From: Candidatus Nomurabacteria bacterium
Lineage (GTDB): Bacteria; Patescibacteriota; Minisyncoccia; Phycocordibacterales; UBA9973
NCBI GenBank assembly: GCA_903862255.1
Contig: CAIOXK010000002.1
Location: forward strand, 1-33,951
DNA length: 33,951 nt
Reading direction: 5' to 3'
The notes under the pieces are model-generated. The model saw nothing but the letters and a program-made list of their open reading frames with translations, did no database searches and was not told the DNA's origin. The translations under genes were made by a program, and so were the position numbers. Shown here in pieces: positions 6,728-14,364 of this stretch; position 1 is the first letter of the stretch; each line of letters starts with the position of its first letter.

Positions 6728-8581
6728 TTAACGGATAGTCATACCAGAATGTTCAGTAATAGCTGCTACTACTATTTGAAATTGTTTTTCAACTTCTTCA
6801 TCGGTCAGTGTTTTTTCACTTGATTGAAATACAAATCGATATGCCACACTAGTCTTCCCTTCTTTGCTAAAGGTATCAAACAATACAGGGGGGCGTGCAC
6901 AATACTTTTCAGCAAATTCATACACTATTTTTTCTAGTACGTTTTTCTCAGTGTCGCCGTTTACCCATACCGCAATATCTCTAACAATAAATGGATACAG
7001 TGACCAGGCCTTAAACGTATTGGTCCCCACATGTGCGCTGCTTAGCAGCGCACATGTGGTAACGTCAATTTCAGCCAACTCATCTTTGTGTGCCTCGTAG
7101 TATTCATCAACACTCGATTCATGTATTCCTGTTTTATCAGCAAGGGCAATATTTATCTGCTCCTGTGTATCGACTGGTCCTGACATAAAGACTGTACCAA
7201 TTTCAAACTCTTTTACCTCACTTACACCGAGCAGTGCAGCATTCAGACGATTCATTTCATAACTTTCTTTTAGGCCATCAGCAAGATTTGTGCGGAGTGC
7301 ACTTTTATCCTTCGGTCCGTGAGCAATCATAATATCCCCTTTTTTTCGGAAGCTGTATGTCATTACTTCTGAATATCCTTGTTCAATTAAATAGAATTTA
7401 ATGGTGCGAATTTTTTCATATTGCTCATTCAAAGAAACTGTTGGGGTGAATGGGATTGGTTGCGGATCAATAGTATCGTAGCCGATTACACGACCGAATT
7501 CTTCAGCCATATCATGAGCCCCAGTAATGTCGTGACGCCATAGTGGTACTGCTAGCGTATACATAGTACCTTCAACAGTACGTAAAGAAGCAACACTTTC
7601 ATAGGTATACCCATAGCGATCGAGCACTTTTACAATTTCAGTGTCTGTAATCGAAACCCCAAGGATTCGTTGAATATCTTGTGTGGTAAATGATATTGCT
7701 CGCTCGACTTGAGGCTGAGGATAATACTCGGCCATAGCAGTAACCGTTCCTCCGCCAAGCGTTTGAATAAGGGTTACTAATTGCGCCGCTGCATTTTCAA
7801 CTGTAAAAGGCGCGAGGTTATTTTCAAAACGTTTTGAAGCATCTGTTGCTAGCCCTAATGGACGAGAAGCTTTGCGCACACTGACTGGATCGAAATTAGC
7901 AATTTCCAATATAACTGACGTTGTTTCAGCTGTTACCTCAGCAGCCTTGCCTCCTTTCACTCCAGCAATTGCCAAAAGTTTTTCATTATCAGCAATAACA
8001 ATCATTCCTGCCTTTAATACCTTTTCTTGCTCTGAGGTGTTTGAAGGATCTTCTTTTCCTAGGACAGTAATAGTCTCTCCATCTCTTGCCTCGCGTACAA
8101 CAATCGGCCCAGATACTTTTGCAGCATCAAAAACATGTGTTGGCTGGCCAGTATCAAGCAAAATATAGTTTGTGGCATCAACAATATTATTAATAGAGCG
8201 CTGCCCTACTAGTTCTAACTTCTTAACTAGCCATGCTGGAGAAGGCCCAACCTTCAGGCCATCTATTTGTACAGCCTTATATCGAAGACAGCCTTTTGAT
8301 TCTACTTGCAGAGCAATAGGAATACTAACTGCTTCAAATTGGTACGCTTCTGTTTTGAAATTAAGACCAAGTAGTCCCGCAATCTCTCTCGCCATACCGT
8401 AATGACTCAGACAGTCACCAGCACGATCGGGCAAAATTTTGATATCAAAAATAGTATCAGTAGCAAGTACCTCTATATCTTCAACCTCAAAAGCGTGGAA
8501 AATAATTGTTTCCTTGAGAATTTCTGCAGAAGGCAGTGGATCTTCAATATGAGACTGTAACCAGTTGTATGAATATTTCAT
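6728..8581 (-). CDS. pheT: Phenylalanine--tRNA ligase beta subunit, short form
   Basis: PheT pairs with PheS to charge tRNA-Phe; the beta chain carries editing and tRNA-binding domains. The order seen is an N-terminal PheT motif (MKYSYNWLQSHIEDPLP), a B3/4 editing domain with FDIKILPDRAGDCLSHYGMA and NIVDATNYILLDTGQPTHVF, a B5 domain (about 295-365), the catalytic-like core with EEFGRVIGYD, and a C-terminal FDX-ACB domain from SLYPFIVRDIAVWV. The EMAP/OB tRNA-binding domain normally inserted after about residue 40 is missing, so the length is 617 rather than about 800. The gene starts 3 nt after pheS. A palindrome at 7027-7059 adds CALLSSAH at about residues 509-517, in the linker before FDX-ACB. 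Confidence 0.95.
   Translation of the reverse strand: MKYSYNWLQSHIEDPLPSAEILKETIIFHAFEVEDIEVLATDTIFDIKILPDRAGDCLSHYGMAREIAGLLGLNFKTEAYQFEAVSIPIALQVESKGCLRYKAVQIDGLKVGPSPAWLVKKLELVGQRSINNIVDATNYILLDTGQPTHVFDAAKVSGPIVVREARDGETITVLGKEDPSNTSEQEKVLKAGMIVIADNEKLLAIAGVKGGKAAEVTAETTSVILEIANFDPVSVRKASRPLGLATDASKRFENNLAPFTVENAAAQLVTLIQTLGGGTVTAMAEYYPQPQVERAISFTTQDIQRILGVSITDTEIVKVLDRYGYTYESVASLRTVEGTMYTLAVPLWRHDITGAHDMAEEFGRVIGYDTIDPQPIPFTPTVSLNEQYEKIRTIKFYLIEQGYSEVMTYSFRKKGDIMIAHGPKDKSALRTNLADGLKESYEMNRLNAALLGVSEVKEFEIGTVFMSGPVDTQEQINIALADKTGIHESSVDEYYEAHKDELAEIDVTTCALLSSAHVGTNTFKAWSLYPFIVRDIAVWVNGDTEKNVLEKIVYEFAEKYCARPPVLFDTFSKEGKTSVAYRFVFQSSEKTLTDEEVEKQFQIVVAAITEHSGMTIR
7027..7059. repeat. 33-bp perfect palindrome inside pheT, copy 1
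   Basis: The 16-bp arms are perfect and surround the single base 7043. The central 25 bp (7031-7055) are identical, in inverse orientation, to the intergenic copy at 25340-25364. Both strands of the core can be read as CALLSSAH. The GC-rich core contrasts with the AT-rich gene, which suggests an inserted mobile palindrome. Confidence 0.85.
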
Positions 8582-8584
8582 AAA

Positions 8585-9289
8585 TTATTTCTGAGGCCAT
8601 TGATTAAGACGAAGGTCTCCCTGATATTGATATCGAACATCACTAATACCAAATTTTACATTTGCTAAGCGATCAACACCCATACCGAATGCAAAACCAG
8701 TTAGTTTTTTATTATCATATTCAACCGCATCAAATACATTTGGGTGAACCATACCGGCACCACCAAGCTCTAACCATCGATCGCCAACGCGAGCATCAAC
8801 TTCAAATCCTGGCTCAACGAATGGAAAGAAGCTTGGGCGCAAACGAATCTCTGTTTCTTCTCCAAAAAATTCTTTCAAAAAATTTAACAGCGTTGCCTTA
8901 AGATGAGCAACAGTAATATTCTCCCCCACTACCAGTCCTTCTATTTGGTGAAACTGTGCTTCGTGTGTCATATCAGTTGCCTCATTACGGAATACCTTGC
9001 CTGGAGAAATAATAGCCAGAGGAGCAGTATGATTTTGCATGTAGCGAATTTGCACGTTACTAGTGTGTGTTCGCAGTACAAAACCCGGACGATCCTTAAT
9101 AAAAAATGTATCCTGCATATCGCGCGCTGGATGATCTTTTGGGAAGTTCAACGCATCGAAGTTATGCCATTCATCTTCTAATTCTGGACCAGTTCCTACA
9201 GAAAAACCCTGTTTAGCAAAAATCGCGTAGATTTCTTCAAGTACTAATGTAAGTGGGTGTAAAACACCTAATGTAGGTTTTTGTTGCAT
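8585..9289 (-). CDS. pheS: Phenylalanine--tRNA ligase alpha subunit, short form
   Basis: This is the catalytic alpha chain of PheRS (class II aaRS). I start it at the ATG at 9289 (MQQKPTLGVLHPLTLVLEE), 1 nt after the stop of the TrhO gene. A longer in-frame extension to 9460 would lie inside that gene and shows no PheS character. It is 234 residues against about 330-340 usually, because the N-terminal coiled-coil tRNA-binding arm is missing. Visible motifs are ARDMQDTFF, motif 2 (KVFRNEATDMTHEAQFHQIE) and motif 3 (GFAFGMGVDRLANVKFGISD). It forms a minimal PheRS with the shortened PheT. Confidence 0.95.
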   Translation of the reverse strand: MQQKPTLGVLHPLTLVLEEIYAIFAKQGFSVGTGPELEDEWHNFDALNFPKDHPARDMQDTFFIKDRPGFVLRTHTSNVQIRYMQNHTAPLAIISPGKVFRNEATDMTHEAQFHQIEGLVVGENITVAHLKATLLNFLKEFFGEETEIRLRPSFFPFVEPGFEVDARVGDRWLELGGAGMVHPNVFDAVEYDNKKLTGFAFGMGVDRLANVKFGISDVRYQYQGDLRLNQWPQK

Positions 9290-9290
9290 A

Positions 9291-10304
9291 TTATTTTTTT
9301 TCGCCTGATGTAGACTTGTTGAAGGAGGCCACAATCTTTTTAATCTTACTCCAAAATATTGAAACTCTCCAGCCACCATTGAAACTATGGTCGGCGTGGC
9401 ACCCATCAAGACATACTTTCTTGCCATGCTTGGCAATACTTTTTGCCTGACAATCATCACACATCAGAATATGTTTATTACATTTTTTATTTTCACAGTT
9501 GATATATTGCTCGCTTGTAGTTCCACAATAATCACACTTGCCAATTACTTTATGCTTAGGATCGTCTGTATAAAATCCCATCATTACGCGATTATCAAAT
9601 ACATATAGCTTGCCTTCGAAATCTTCATTTGGGAACTGTTCCATATACGACACAATGCCACCATCTAATTGATACACGTCATTAAAACCTTGAGTGATCA
9701 AATATCCACTAGCTTTTTCACAACGTACACCACCAGTACACACAGTTACTACTGTTTTGTTTTTTAGGTGAGCAATACTTTTAATGATATGTGGCAGGTC
9801 CCGGAAATTATGTAGCTCTGGTGTAATAGATCCAGCAAACTTACCTACCTTGTGTTCATATGCATTACGCATATCGATAATATAAAATTCTTTCTTCGGC
9901 GCGCCGGAGCCTTGTGCAGAGGCGGCTCCGTGAATCCATTCATGGAGTTCTTTTGGCGGAAGGTGCTTTCCTGTTACTTCATTAGGATTTACATCACATA
10001 CACCAAGATTGCCGGTGACAATTTCTTCACGAACCTTAATAGAAAGTTTTGGAAATGAATTACCGTCACCCTTACTGCGCTTGAAGTGAATATGTTGAAA
10101 ACGCTCATCTTTTTGCATTTCAATAAGAAAATCCTCAGTATCCTGAGTCTTGCCTTCAAATGTAAAATTAATACCTTCAGTCGCTACAATAGAACGACCC
10201 TTAAGATTGTATTTAGTAGACAATCCAACAAACCAGTCCCGTGTTGCCACAGGGTCCTGAATATAAACATACTTATAAAACAATAGGATTTGGAAGTCAC
10301 TCAT
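9291..10304 (-). CDS. trhO: tRNA uridine(34) hydroxylase (rhodanese family, TrhO/YceA)
   Basis: TrhO enzymes hydroxylate U34 of tRNAs, the first step to 5-oxyacetyl-uridine modifications. The 337-residue protein has the family N-terminal domain (MSDFQILLFYKYVYI, GIN.T motif), a rhodanese domain with active Cys in TVCTGGVRCEKASGYL, then a C-terminal Cys-rich segment (CDYCG, CENKKCNKH, CDDC) typical of this family. I choose the ATG at 10304; a GTG further upstream adds only nine residues and would overlap the neighbouring promoter. A GC-rich insert encodes HGAASAQGSGAP between the N-terminal and rhodanese domains (9890-9935). Its stop is 1 nt before pheS, so the three genes probably share a transcript. 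Confidence 0.9.
   Translation of the reverse strand: MSDFQILLFYKYVYIQDPVATRDWFVGLSTKYNLKGRSIVATEGINFTFEGKTQDTEDFLIEMQKDERFQHIHFKRSKGDGNSFPKLSIKVREEIVTGNLGVCDVNPNEVTGKHLPPKELHEWIHGAASAQGSGAPKKEFYIIDMRNAYEHKVGKFAGSITPELHNFRDLPHIIKSIAHLKNKTVVTVCTGGVRCEKASGYLITQGFNDVYQLDGGIVSYMEQFPNEDFEGKLYVFDNRVMMGFYTDDPKHKVIGKCDYCGTTSEQYINCENKKCNKHILMCDDCQAKSIAKHGKKVCLDGCHADHSFNGGWRVSIFWSKIKKIVASFNKSTSGEKK
9905..9930. repeat. GC-rich inverted repeat within trhO
   Basis: CGGAGCC (9905-9911) and GGCTCCG (9924-9930) form a stem, with a flanking GGCGCGCC. The encoded Ala/Ser/Gly-rich insert is in an interdomain loop. It may be another in-frame palindromic insertion. Confidence 0.5.
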
Positions 10305-10343
10305 AGCCAAGAGCTTACCAGAAAAAGCCACAAAAATAAATGG

Positions 10344-10365
10344 GTACTAATAAGTACGGTATACT
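10344..10365 (+). promoter_or_regulatory. Promoter of sigma factor gene, with inverted repeat
   Basis: TATACT (10360-10365) ends 7 nt before the ATG at 10373, implying a leaderless mRNA. Just upstream, GTACT-AATA-AGTAC (10344-10357) is an inverted repeat between the -35 and -10 regions and could be a regulator site. Confidence 0.45.
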
Positions 10366-10372
10366 TGCCAGT

Positions 10373-10918
10373 ATGGAAGAAATGGATGACAAAGTCCTAG
10401 TACAAAAAACACTAAACGATCCTGAATCTTTTCGATATATTATCGACCGATACAGGGCAAAGCTGTTTCGATATATTGGACATATTGGTATACGCGACCA
10501 TGCCCAACAAGAAGATGTCCTCCAAGAAGTATTTATTAAAGTTTACCGCAACCTCAATGGCTATAATGATGACTTCCCCTTCTCTTCCTGGATCTATCGT
10601 ATTGCTCACAACGAAGCGATGAATTTCTTCCGGCGGAGAAAGATTTCACCATTATCACTCGAATCATTTCCTTTCTTAGATTTTATTGGTGAAGAAAAGA
10701 CGTATGACGAGAAGTTACTTGATGATGAACAAATTAAAAATGCACTAAATCAGCTTGATCAAAGATATAAAGAAGTTATTATTCTCAAATATTTTGAAGA
10801 AAAAAGCTATGAAGAAATTGCTGACATTTTAGAAAAACCTCCTGGCACAATTGCTACACTGCTAAGCCGAGCAAAACAAAAACTCAAAATACAACTTGAA
10901 GAGTTACTCCATGAATAA
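10373..10918 (+). CDS. ECF-like RNA polymerase sigma-70 factor
   Basis: The protein directs RNA polymerase to a special promoter set. With 181 residues it has region 2 (about 20-95: LFRYIGHIG, EDVLQEVFIKVYRNL, FSSWIYRIAHNEAMNFFRRR) and region 4 (about 120-178: ALNQLDQRYKEVIILKYFEE, SYEEIADILEKPPGTIATLL, RAKQKLK), without regions 1 and 3, as in group 4 sigmas. I choose the ATG at 10373 because a -10 box sits 7 nt upstream; an in-frame ATG at 10340 lies before that promoter. The next gene starts inside its stop region (ATGAATAA), a tight coupling typical of a sigma and its membrane anti-sigma. Confidence 0.9.
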   Translation: MEEMDDKVLVQKTLNDPESFRYIIDRYRAKLFRYIGHIGIRDHAQQEDVLQEVFIKVYRNLNGYNDDFPFSSWIYRIAHNEAMNFFRRRKISPLSLESFPFLDFIGEEKTYDEKLLDDEQIKNALNQLDQRYKEVIILKYFEEKSYEEIADILEKPPGTIATLLSRAKQKLKIQLEELLHE

Positions 10919-11612
10919 AGAAACATTTGATGACAATATAATGAATGAGATACATAAAAAACAGATGCGACCTCGTTCTCGCTGGTTTTTTGTAACAGAA
11001 CAGTGGTTTTTTGTAACACTGATCAGTATTACTACATTCATTGGCAGTCTTGCTGTGACAAGTATTCTATTTATCCTAACTGATCACGACTGGTTCGCAG
11101 TAGAATATCTAGATGAAGGACTTGTTATTCATATTGTAAAAACAATCCCTTATTTATGGCTTGGAATATTGTTAATCGTAGTGCTAGTGATTAGTAAAAA
11201 TGTTAAAAAAATTGGCCATGGTTATCGTTACTCTTTTTGGCGCATCGTATACTCAAGCTTATTTGCAAGTATTAGTGTAGGAGTAGCACTGTATTTTGCA
11301 GGGACAGGAACATTACTAGATAATTACTTTGATAGGACAATTCCTTCATACCATTCATTGGTAAGCAGTAATAATGATATCTGGATATACCCTGAAGACG
11401 GCTTGCTTTCTGGAAAGATTCAAACAACAACAAAAACATCTTTCACTATTATTGATGTAGATGACCAACCATGGACCATTACAATAAATGAAAAAACTAT
11501 AGTAGAAACGCCTTTGCTGCCTGGCAAGAAGGTTAAAATTACTGGCACAATGATTGATGGCAGTACTTTTACTGCTACAGCAGTACTACCATGGAGAAAT
11601 GAAAGAAAATAG
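10911..11612 (+). CDS. Three-TM membrane protein, probable anti-sigma partner
   Basis: The 233-residue protein is translationally coupled to the sigma gene (overlap of 8 nt). A polar N-terminus of about 25 residues (MNKETFDDNIMNEIHKKQ) would be cytoplasmic and could bind the sigma factor. Three hydrophobic helices follow (about 34-58, 78-97 and 113-133). The extracytoplasmic C-terminal part (about 150-233) ends in a small beta domain (SGKIQTTTKTSFTIIDVDDQ, KKVKITGTMIDGSTFTATAV) that resembles OB-like DUF5666 modules. The anti-sigma role comes from gene context only; no zinc-binding anti-sigma motif is visible. A 21-bp direct repeat gives WFFVTEQWFFVT at the first helix. Confidence 0.6.
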   Translation: MNKETFDDNIMNEIHKKQMRPRSRWFFVTEQWFFVTLISITTFIGSLAVTSILFILTDHDWFAVEYLDEGLVIHIVKTIPYLWLGILLIVVLVISKNVKKIGHGYRYSFWRIVYSSLFASISVGVALYFAGTGTLLDNYFDRTIPSYHSLVSSNNDIWIYPEDGLLSGKIQTTTKTSFTIIDVDDQPWTITINEKTIVETPLLPGKKVKITGTMIDGSTFTATAVLPWRNERK

Positions 11613-11634
11613 CACTCTTTGCGTAATAAGAGTG
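11613..11634. repeat. Inverted repeat after the sigma operon
   Basis: CACTCTT-TGCGTAAT-AAGAGTG can form a 7-bp hairpin just after the stop of the membrane protein. No T-run follows, so it may be a weak terminator or an mRNA end stabiliser. Confidence 0.4.
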
Positions 11635-11685
11635 TAAGGCAGCGATTTATTACTATTAGCAGCTACTTACTTAATTCTTACCATT

Positions 11686-12138
11686 ATGAAAAAAGCACTA
11701 CTTACAGCAGGACTTGTTCCTTTGGCATTCGGGGCGTTCGTTTTAACTGCATCTGCTCAGGGCATGACAACAACAGCAACTCCTGCAACAGCAGCACCTG
11801 TTACAACAACTAATTCAGCATTAGCAACTGACCGTCAAACATATGTAACTGACACTGCAACACTTAAGGCAGACAAGGCAACTCTAGCTACTGATATTAA
11901 GGCACTAGCTGCTGCAAAGAAAGCAAAAGACGCTACTGCTACAGCAACAGCACAGGCTGCAGTAACTGCAGACAAGGCAACAATTAAGACTGACACAGCA
12001 GCGGTAAAAGCTGACGCAAAGAAAATCGCCGCAGATCGCAAGGCTGTAAAAACTACAAAGAAGGCTGTTAAGAAAGCTGCTAAAGCTTCAGTAAAAACTT
12101 CTACTACAGGCGACACAATGACTACTCCTGCTCAATAA
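11686..12138 (+). CDS. Exported Lys/Ala/Thr-rich low-complexity protein
   Basis: The protein has 150 residues with a signal peptide (about 1-24, MKKALLTAGLVPLAFGAF...TASA). The mature part has a Thr/Ala-rich stretch, then heptad-like ATLKADKATLATDIKAL and TADKATIKTDTAAVKADA repeats likely to form a helix or coiled coil. It ends with a histone-H1-like basic tail (KAVKTTKKAVKKAAKAS). It would be a strongly basic secreted or wall-associated protein. It follows the sigma/anti-sigma pair by 73 bp and ends at a strong bidirectional terminator. Function not recognised; it could be a target of the sigma factor. Confidence 0.65.
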   Translation: MKKALLTAGLVPLAFGAFVLTASAQGMTTTATPATAAPVTTTNSALATDRQTYVTDTATLKADKATLATDIKALAAAKKAKDATATATAQAAVTADKATIKTDTAAVKADAKKIAADRKAVKTTKKAVKKAAKASVKTSTTGDTMTTPAQ

Positions 12139-12164
12139 TTGAGTATGTCTCACCTTTTCTAGGT

Positions 12165-12211
12165 AAGACAACATAAAACCCCGCGTTAGACGCGGGGTTT
12201 TATGTTGTCTT
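12165..12211. terminator. Strong bidirectional terminator
   Basis: Arms of 22 bp (12165-12186 and 12190-12211) surround the loop TAG, with core CCCCGCGT/ACGCGGGG flanked by AAAA and TTTT. It serves the plus gene ending at 12138 and the minus msrB ending at 12220. Confidence 0.9.
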
Positions 12212-12219
12212 GGATTACC

Positions 12220-12642
12220 CTATTCTTCCTTAAGATTCAAGGAGACTGAGTTCACACAGAAACGCTGTCCTGTTTCTGATGGTCCATCAGGAAATACGTG
12301 ACCGAGGTGGGATCCACAGTTTGCACATACTACTTCTACGCGACTCATGCCATGACTAACGTCTTCTTTAAATTCAACAGCACCTGGTAATGCATTATCA
12401 AATGATGGCCAACCACTTTTTGAATCAAATTTTGTATCTGATGAAAACAAAGGGTTGTCACATGCAGCACAAAGGTATGTACCCTTCTTGTCTTCATGAA
12501 CGTACATACCTTTGAAAGGTGCTTCTGTTCCCCGTTCGCGTAATACTTCGTATTGCTCGGGAGTTAATTCTTTCTTCCACTCTTCTTCAGTTTTACTGTG
12601 CCACGCCATAGCTTCAGCGTCGGTTGGGTGATTTTTATCCAT
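12220..12642 (-). CDS. msrB: Peptide-methionine (R)-S-oxide reductase
   Basis: MsrB reduces the R epimer of methionine sulfoxide in proteins. The 140-residue protein shows two zinc CxxC pairs (CAAC, CANC), the substrate region [17 protein letters not shown], the [12 protein letters not shown] motif and the catalytic Cys in [10 protein letters not shown]. No signal peptide is visible, so it is probably cytoplasmic. It begins 8 nt after msrA and is the last gene of the ccdA-dipZ-msrA-msrB operon. Confidence 0.95.
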   Translation of the reverse strand: MDKNHPTDAEAMAWHSKTEEEWKKELTPEQYEVLRERGTEAPFKGMYVHEDKKGTYLCAACDNPLFSSDTKFDSKSGWPSFDNALPGAVEFKEDVSHGMSRVEVVCANCGSHLGHVFPDGPSETGQRFCVNSVSLNLKEE

Positions 12643-12650
12643 ATTGTGTA

Positions 12651-13193
12651 TTAATTAAGTGTTTTTAATAGATTAGAAAATTCTTTTTGAACTTTTTCTA
12701 ATTTTGGATTGATAACGATCTGGCAATAACCAGCGTTTTCATGATTAGTGTAATAATCTTTGTGATAGTCTTCTGCTTCATAGAATTTCACTAATGGTTC
12801 GAGTTGTGTTACCACAGGTGCTCCAGCCTTATTTGATGCATTCATATCAGCAATAAAATCTTCTGCTTCTTTTTTCTGGTCTGGACTGGTATAGAAAATT
12901 ACTGAACGATATTGTGTACCAATATCATGACCCTGCTGGTTCAACGTTGTTGGATCATGACTACCAAAAAATACTGTGAGTAAACTTTTGTATGTTACCA
13001 GCTCTGGGTCGTACTCTATATATATCACCTCTGCATGCCCTGTGGTCCCTTGAGAAACTTCTTGATATGTAGGGTTCACAACTGATCCGCCTGAATAGCC
13101 TGGCAATACTGTACTTACACCTTTCATCATTTTGAAGACCGCTTCTGTACACCAGAAACATCCTCCGCCAAACACTGCTTTTTCTGTATTCAT
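12651..13193 (-). CDS. msrA: Peptide-methionine (S)-S-oxide reductase
   Basis: MsrA reduces methionine-S-sulfoxide. The 180-residue protein starts near the catalytic motif [15 protein letters not shown], followed by [34 protein letters not shown] and [22 protein letters not shown], all canonical. The late CQIVINPK segment may supply the resolving Cys. No export signal is visible. It lies 13 nt after the thioredoxin-like gene and 8 nt before msrB. Reducing power probably comes from thioredoxin. Confidence 0.95.
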   Translation of the reverse strand: MNTEKAVFGGGCFWCTEAVFKMMKGVSTVLPGYSGGSVVNPTYQEVSQGTTGHAEVIYIEYDPELVTYKSLLTVFFGSHDPTTLNQQGHDIGTQYRSVIFYTSPDQKKEAEDFIADMNASNKAGAPVVTQLEPLVKFYEAEDYHKDYYTNHENAGYCQIVINPKLEKVQKEFSNLLKTLN

Positions 13194-13206
13194 ATAATTA
13201 TGTTAA

Positions 13207-14358
13207 TTATCCGAAGGTAAAGGTATATGCATCCAACCCTACTCCTTCAACTTCAATTTGTAATGTATGCGCTCCATAGTCTGATCCGCTTACTAAATCA
13301 TATAACCTATTTTCACTTATAGTTACTGTGCCATCTGCATTCACATCCTTACCAGCTTCTACTCCGAGTGGTTTACCATCACGGGTAATTTTTAGTATTA
13401 CAGGATGTTTTGCACTAGCAACTAAGTACACATGCTTGGCACTATAATTATATTGAATCTGGGCATTTGTTGTAGTATTTTCAGCATACTCATATTGGAA
13501 ATTCCATGTACCTCCTAAATAGAGCGTATCGTCTTTTTTATTAGATGGAATAGTTAGAATCTGGTTCATTATTTTACCTTGAACCCCGTTCCCCAAGAAT
13601 TCATTACGTTCTGCACCAAAATATGTTTCAGGACTACGTACACCCGCTTCATTTAGCGAGACGGTATTTGTTGGCGCAGTAATACTTGATGGGATCACAG
13701 CATTTGTTCCTAACACCTGAGCACGTTCTGTCAGTGCTGCCTGTATAGCTTTTTCTGTTTCATCGTAGCCACCCTCTCCTATGTGGTCATGTACTACATA
13801 GCCATCAATATCAATTAAATATTCATGCGGCCAATATTGATTACCGTACGCATTCCATGTACCCATATTACTATCAAGTACTACAGGATATGTAATACCG
13901 GCTTTTGTGACTGCGGCTTTGACATTATTGATATCTTTTTCGAAATCAAATTCTGGAGTATGAACACCTACAATAACTAAACCTTGATCTTTGTACTTGT
14001 TGTACCATGCGTTGAGGTACGGAATAGTTCGCTGGCAATTGATACAACTATACGTCCAGAAATCTACCAAAATGACTTTCTTTCCGACAAGATCAGAGAG
14101 CTTTAATGAATCAACATTTACGAACCCTGTTGGGTTTTTAATTTCTTTTGCTTTTGAATATTTGTCTGCCTTTGCAGCGAGTACTGCTGTACGGTCTAGT
14201 GCACTCGCACCTGGAGTACTTTCAATTGGTACAGCCATCACATCTTCTGCTGGCGTATTTGGTATAGAAGGTTTTTTTGAATTGATAATAACGATTGCTG
14301 CAATAATCAATCCGAGCACTACCATCAATACTACCTTTTTAGTTGTTGTGTTTTTCAT
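13207..14358 (-). CDS. Membrane-anchored TlpA/DipZ-like thioredoxin-fold protein
   Basis: The 383-residue protein has an N-terminal TM anchor (about 8-26, VVLMVVLGLIIAAIVII) and then a TlpA-like thioredoxin domain (about 75-215). The redox motif is in FWTYSCINCQRTIPYLNAWY, with IVGVHTPEFDFEKD and YWPHEYLIDIDGYVVHDHIG downstream. This is the pattern of the C-terminal half of DipZ. A further beta-sandwich (about 240-383) matches the extra domain usual in that group. It probably receives electrons from the CcdA-like protein encoded 6 nt upstream and passes them to extracytoplasmic disulfides. In DipZ the two are one fused chain; here they are separate. Confidence 0.85.
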   Translation of the reverse strand: MKNTTTKKVVLMVVLGLIIAAIVIINSKKPSIPNTPAEDVMAVPIESTPGASALDRTAVLAAKADKYSKAKEIKNPTGFVNVDSLKLSDLVGKKVILVDFWTYSCINCQRTIPYLNAWYNKYKDQGLVIVGVHTPEFDFEKDINNVKAAVTKAGITYPVVLDSNMGTWNAYGNQYWPHEYLIDIDGYVVHDHIGEGGYDETEKAIQAALTERAQVLGTNAVIPSSITAPTNTVSLNEAGVRSPETYFGAERNEFLGNGVQGKIMNQILTIPSNKKDDTLYLGGTWNFQYEYAENTTTNAQIQYNYSAKHVYLVASAKHPVILKITRDGKPLGVEAGKDVNADGTVTISENRLYDLVSGSDYGAHTLQIEVEGVGLDAYTFTFG

Positions 14359-14364
14359 AATAGT

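Noticed and set aside
9290-9460. N-terminal extension of PheS upstream of 9289
   Set aside because: The extra residues are antisense-frame reading of the trhO 3' end and show no PheS arm features; the ATG at 9289 fits the family.
11613-11634. Hairpin after the anti-sigma gene as a full terminator
   Set aside because: It has no T-run on the plus strand, so I list it only as an inverted repeat.
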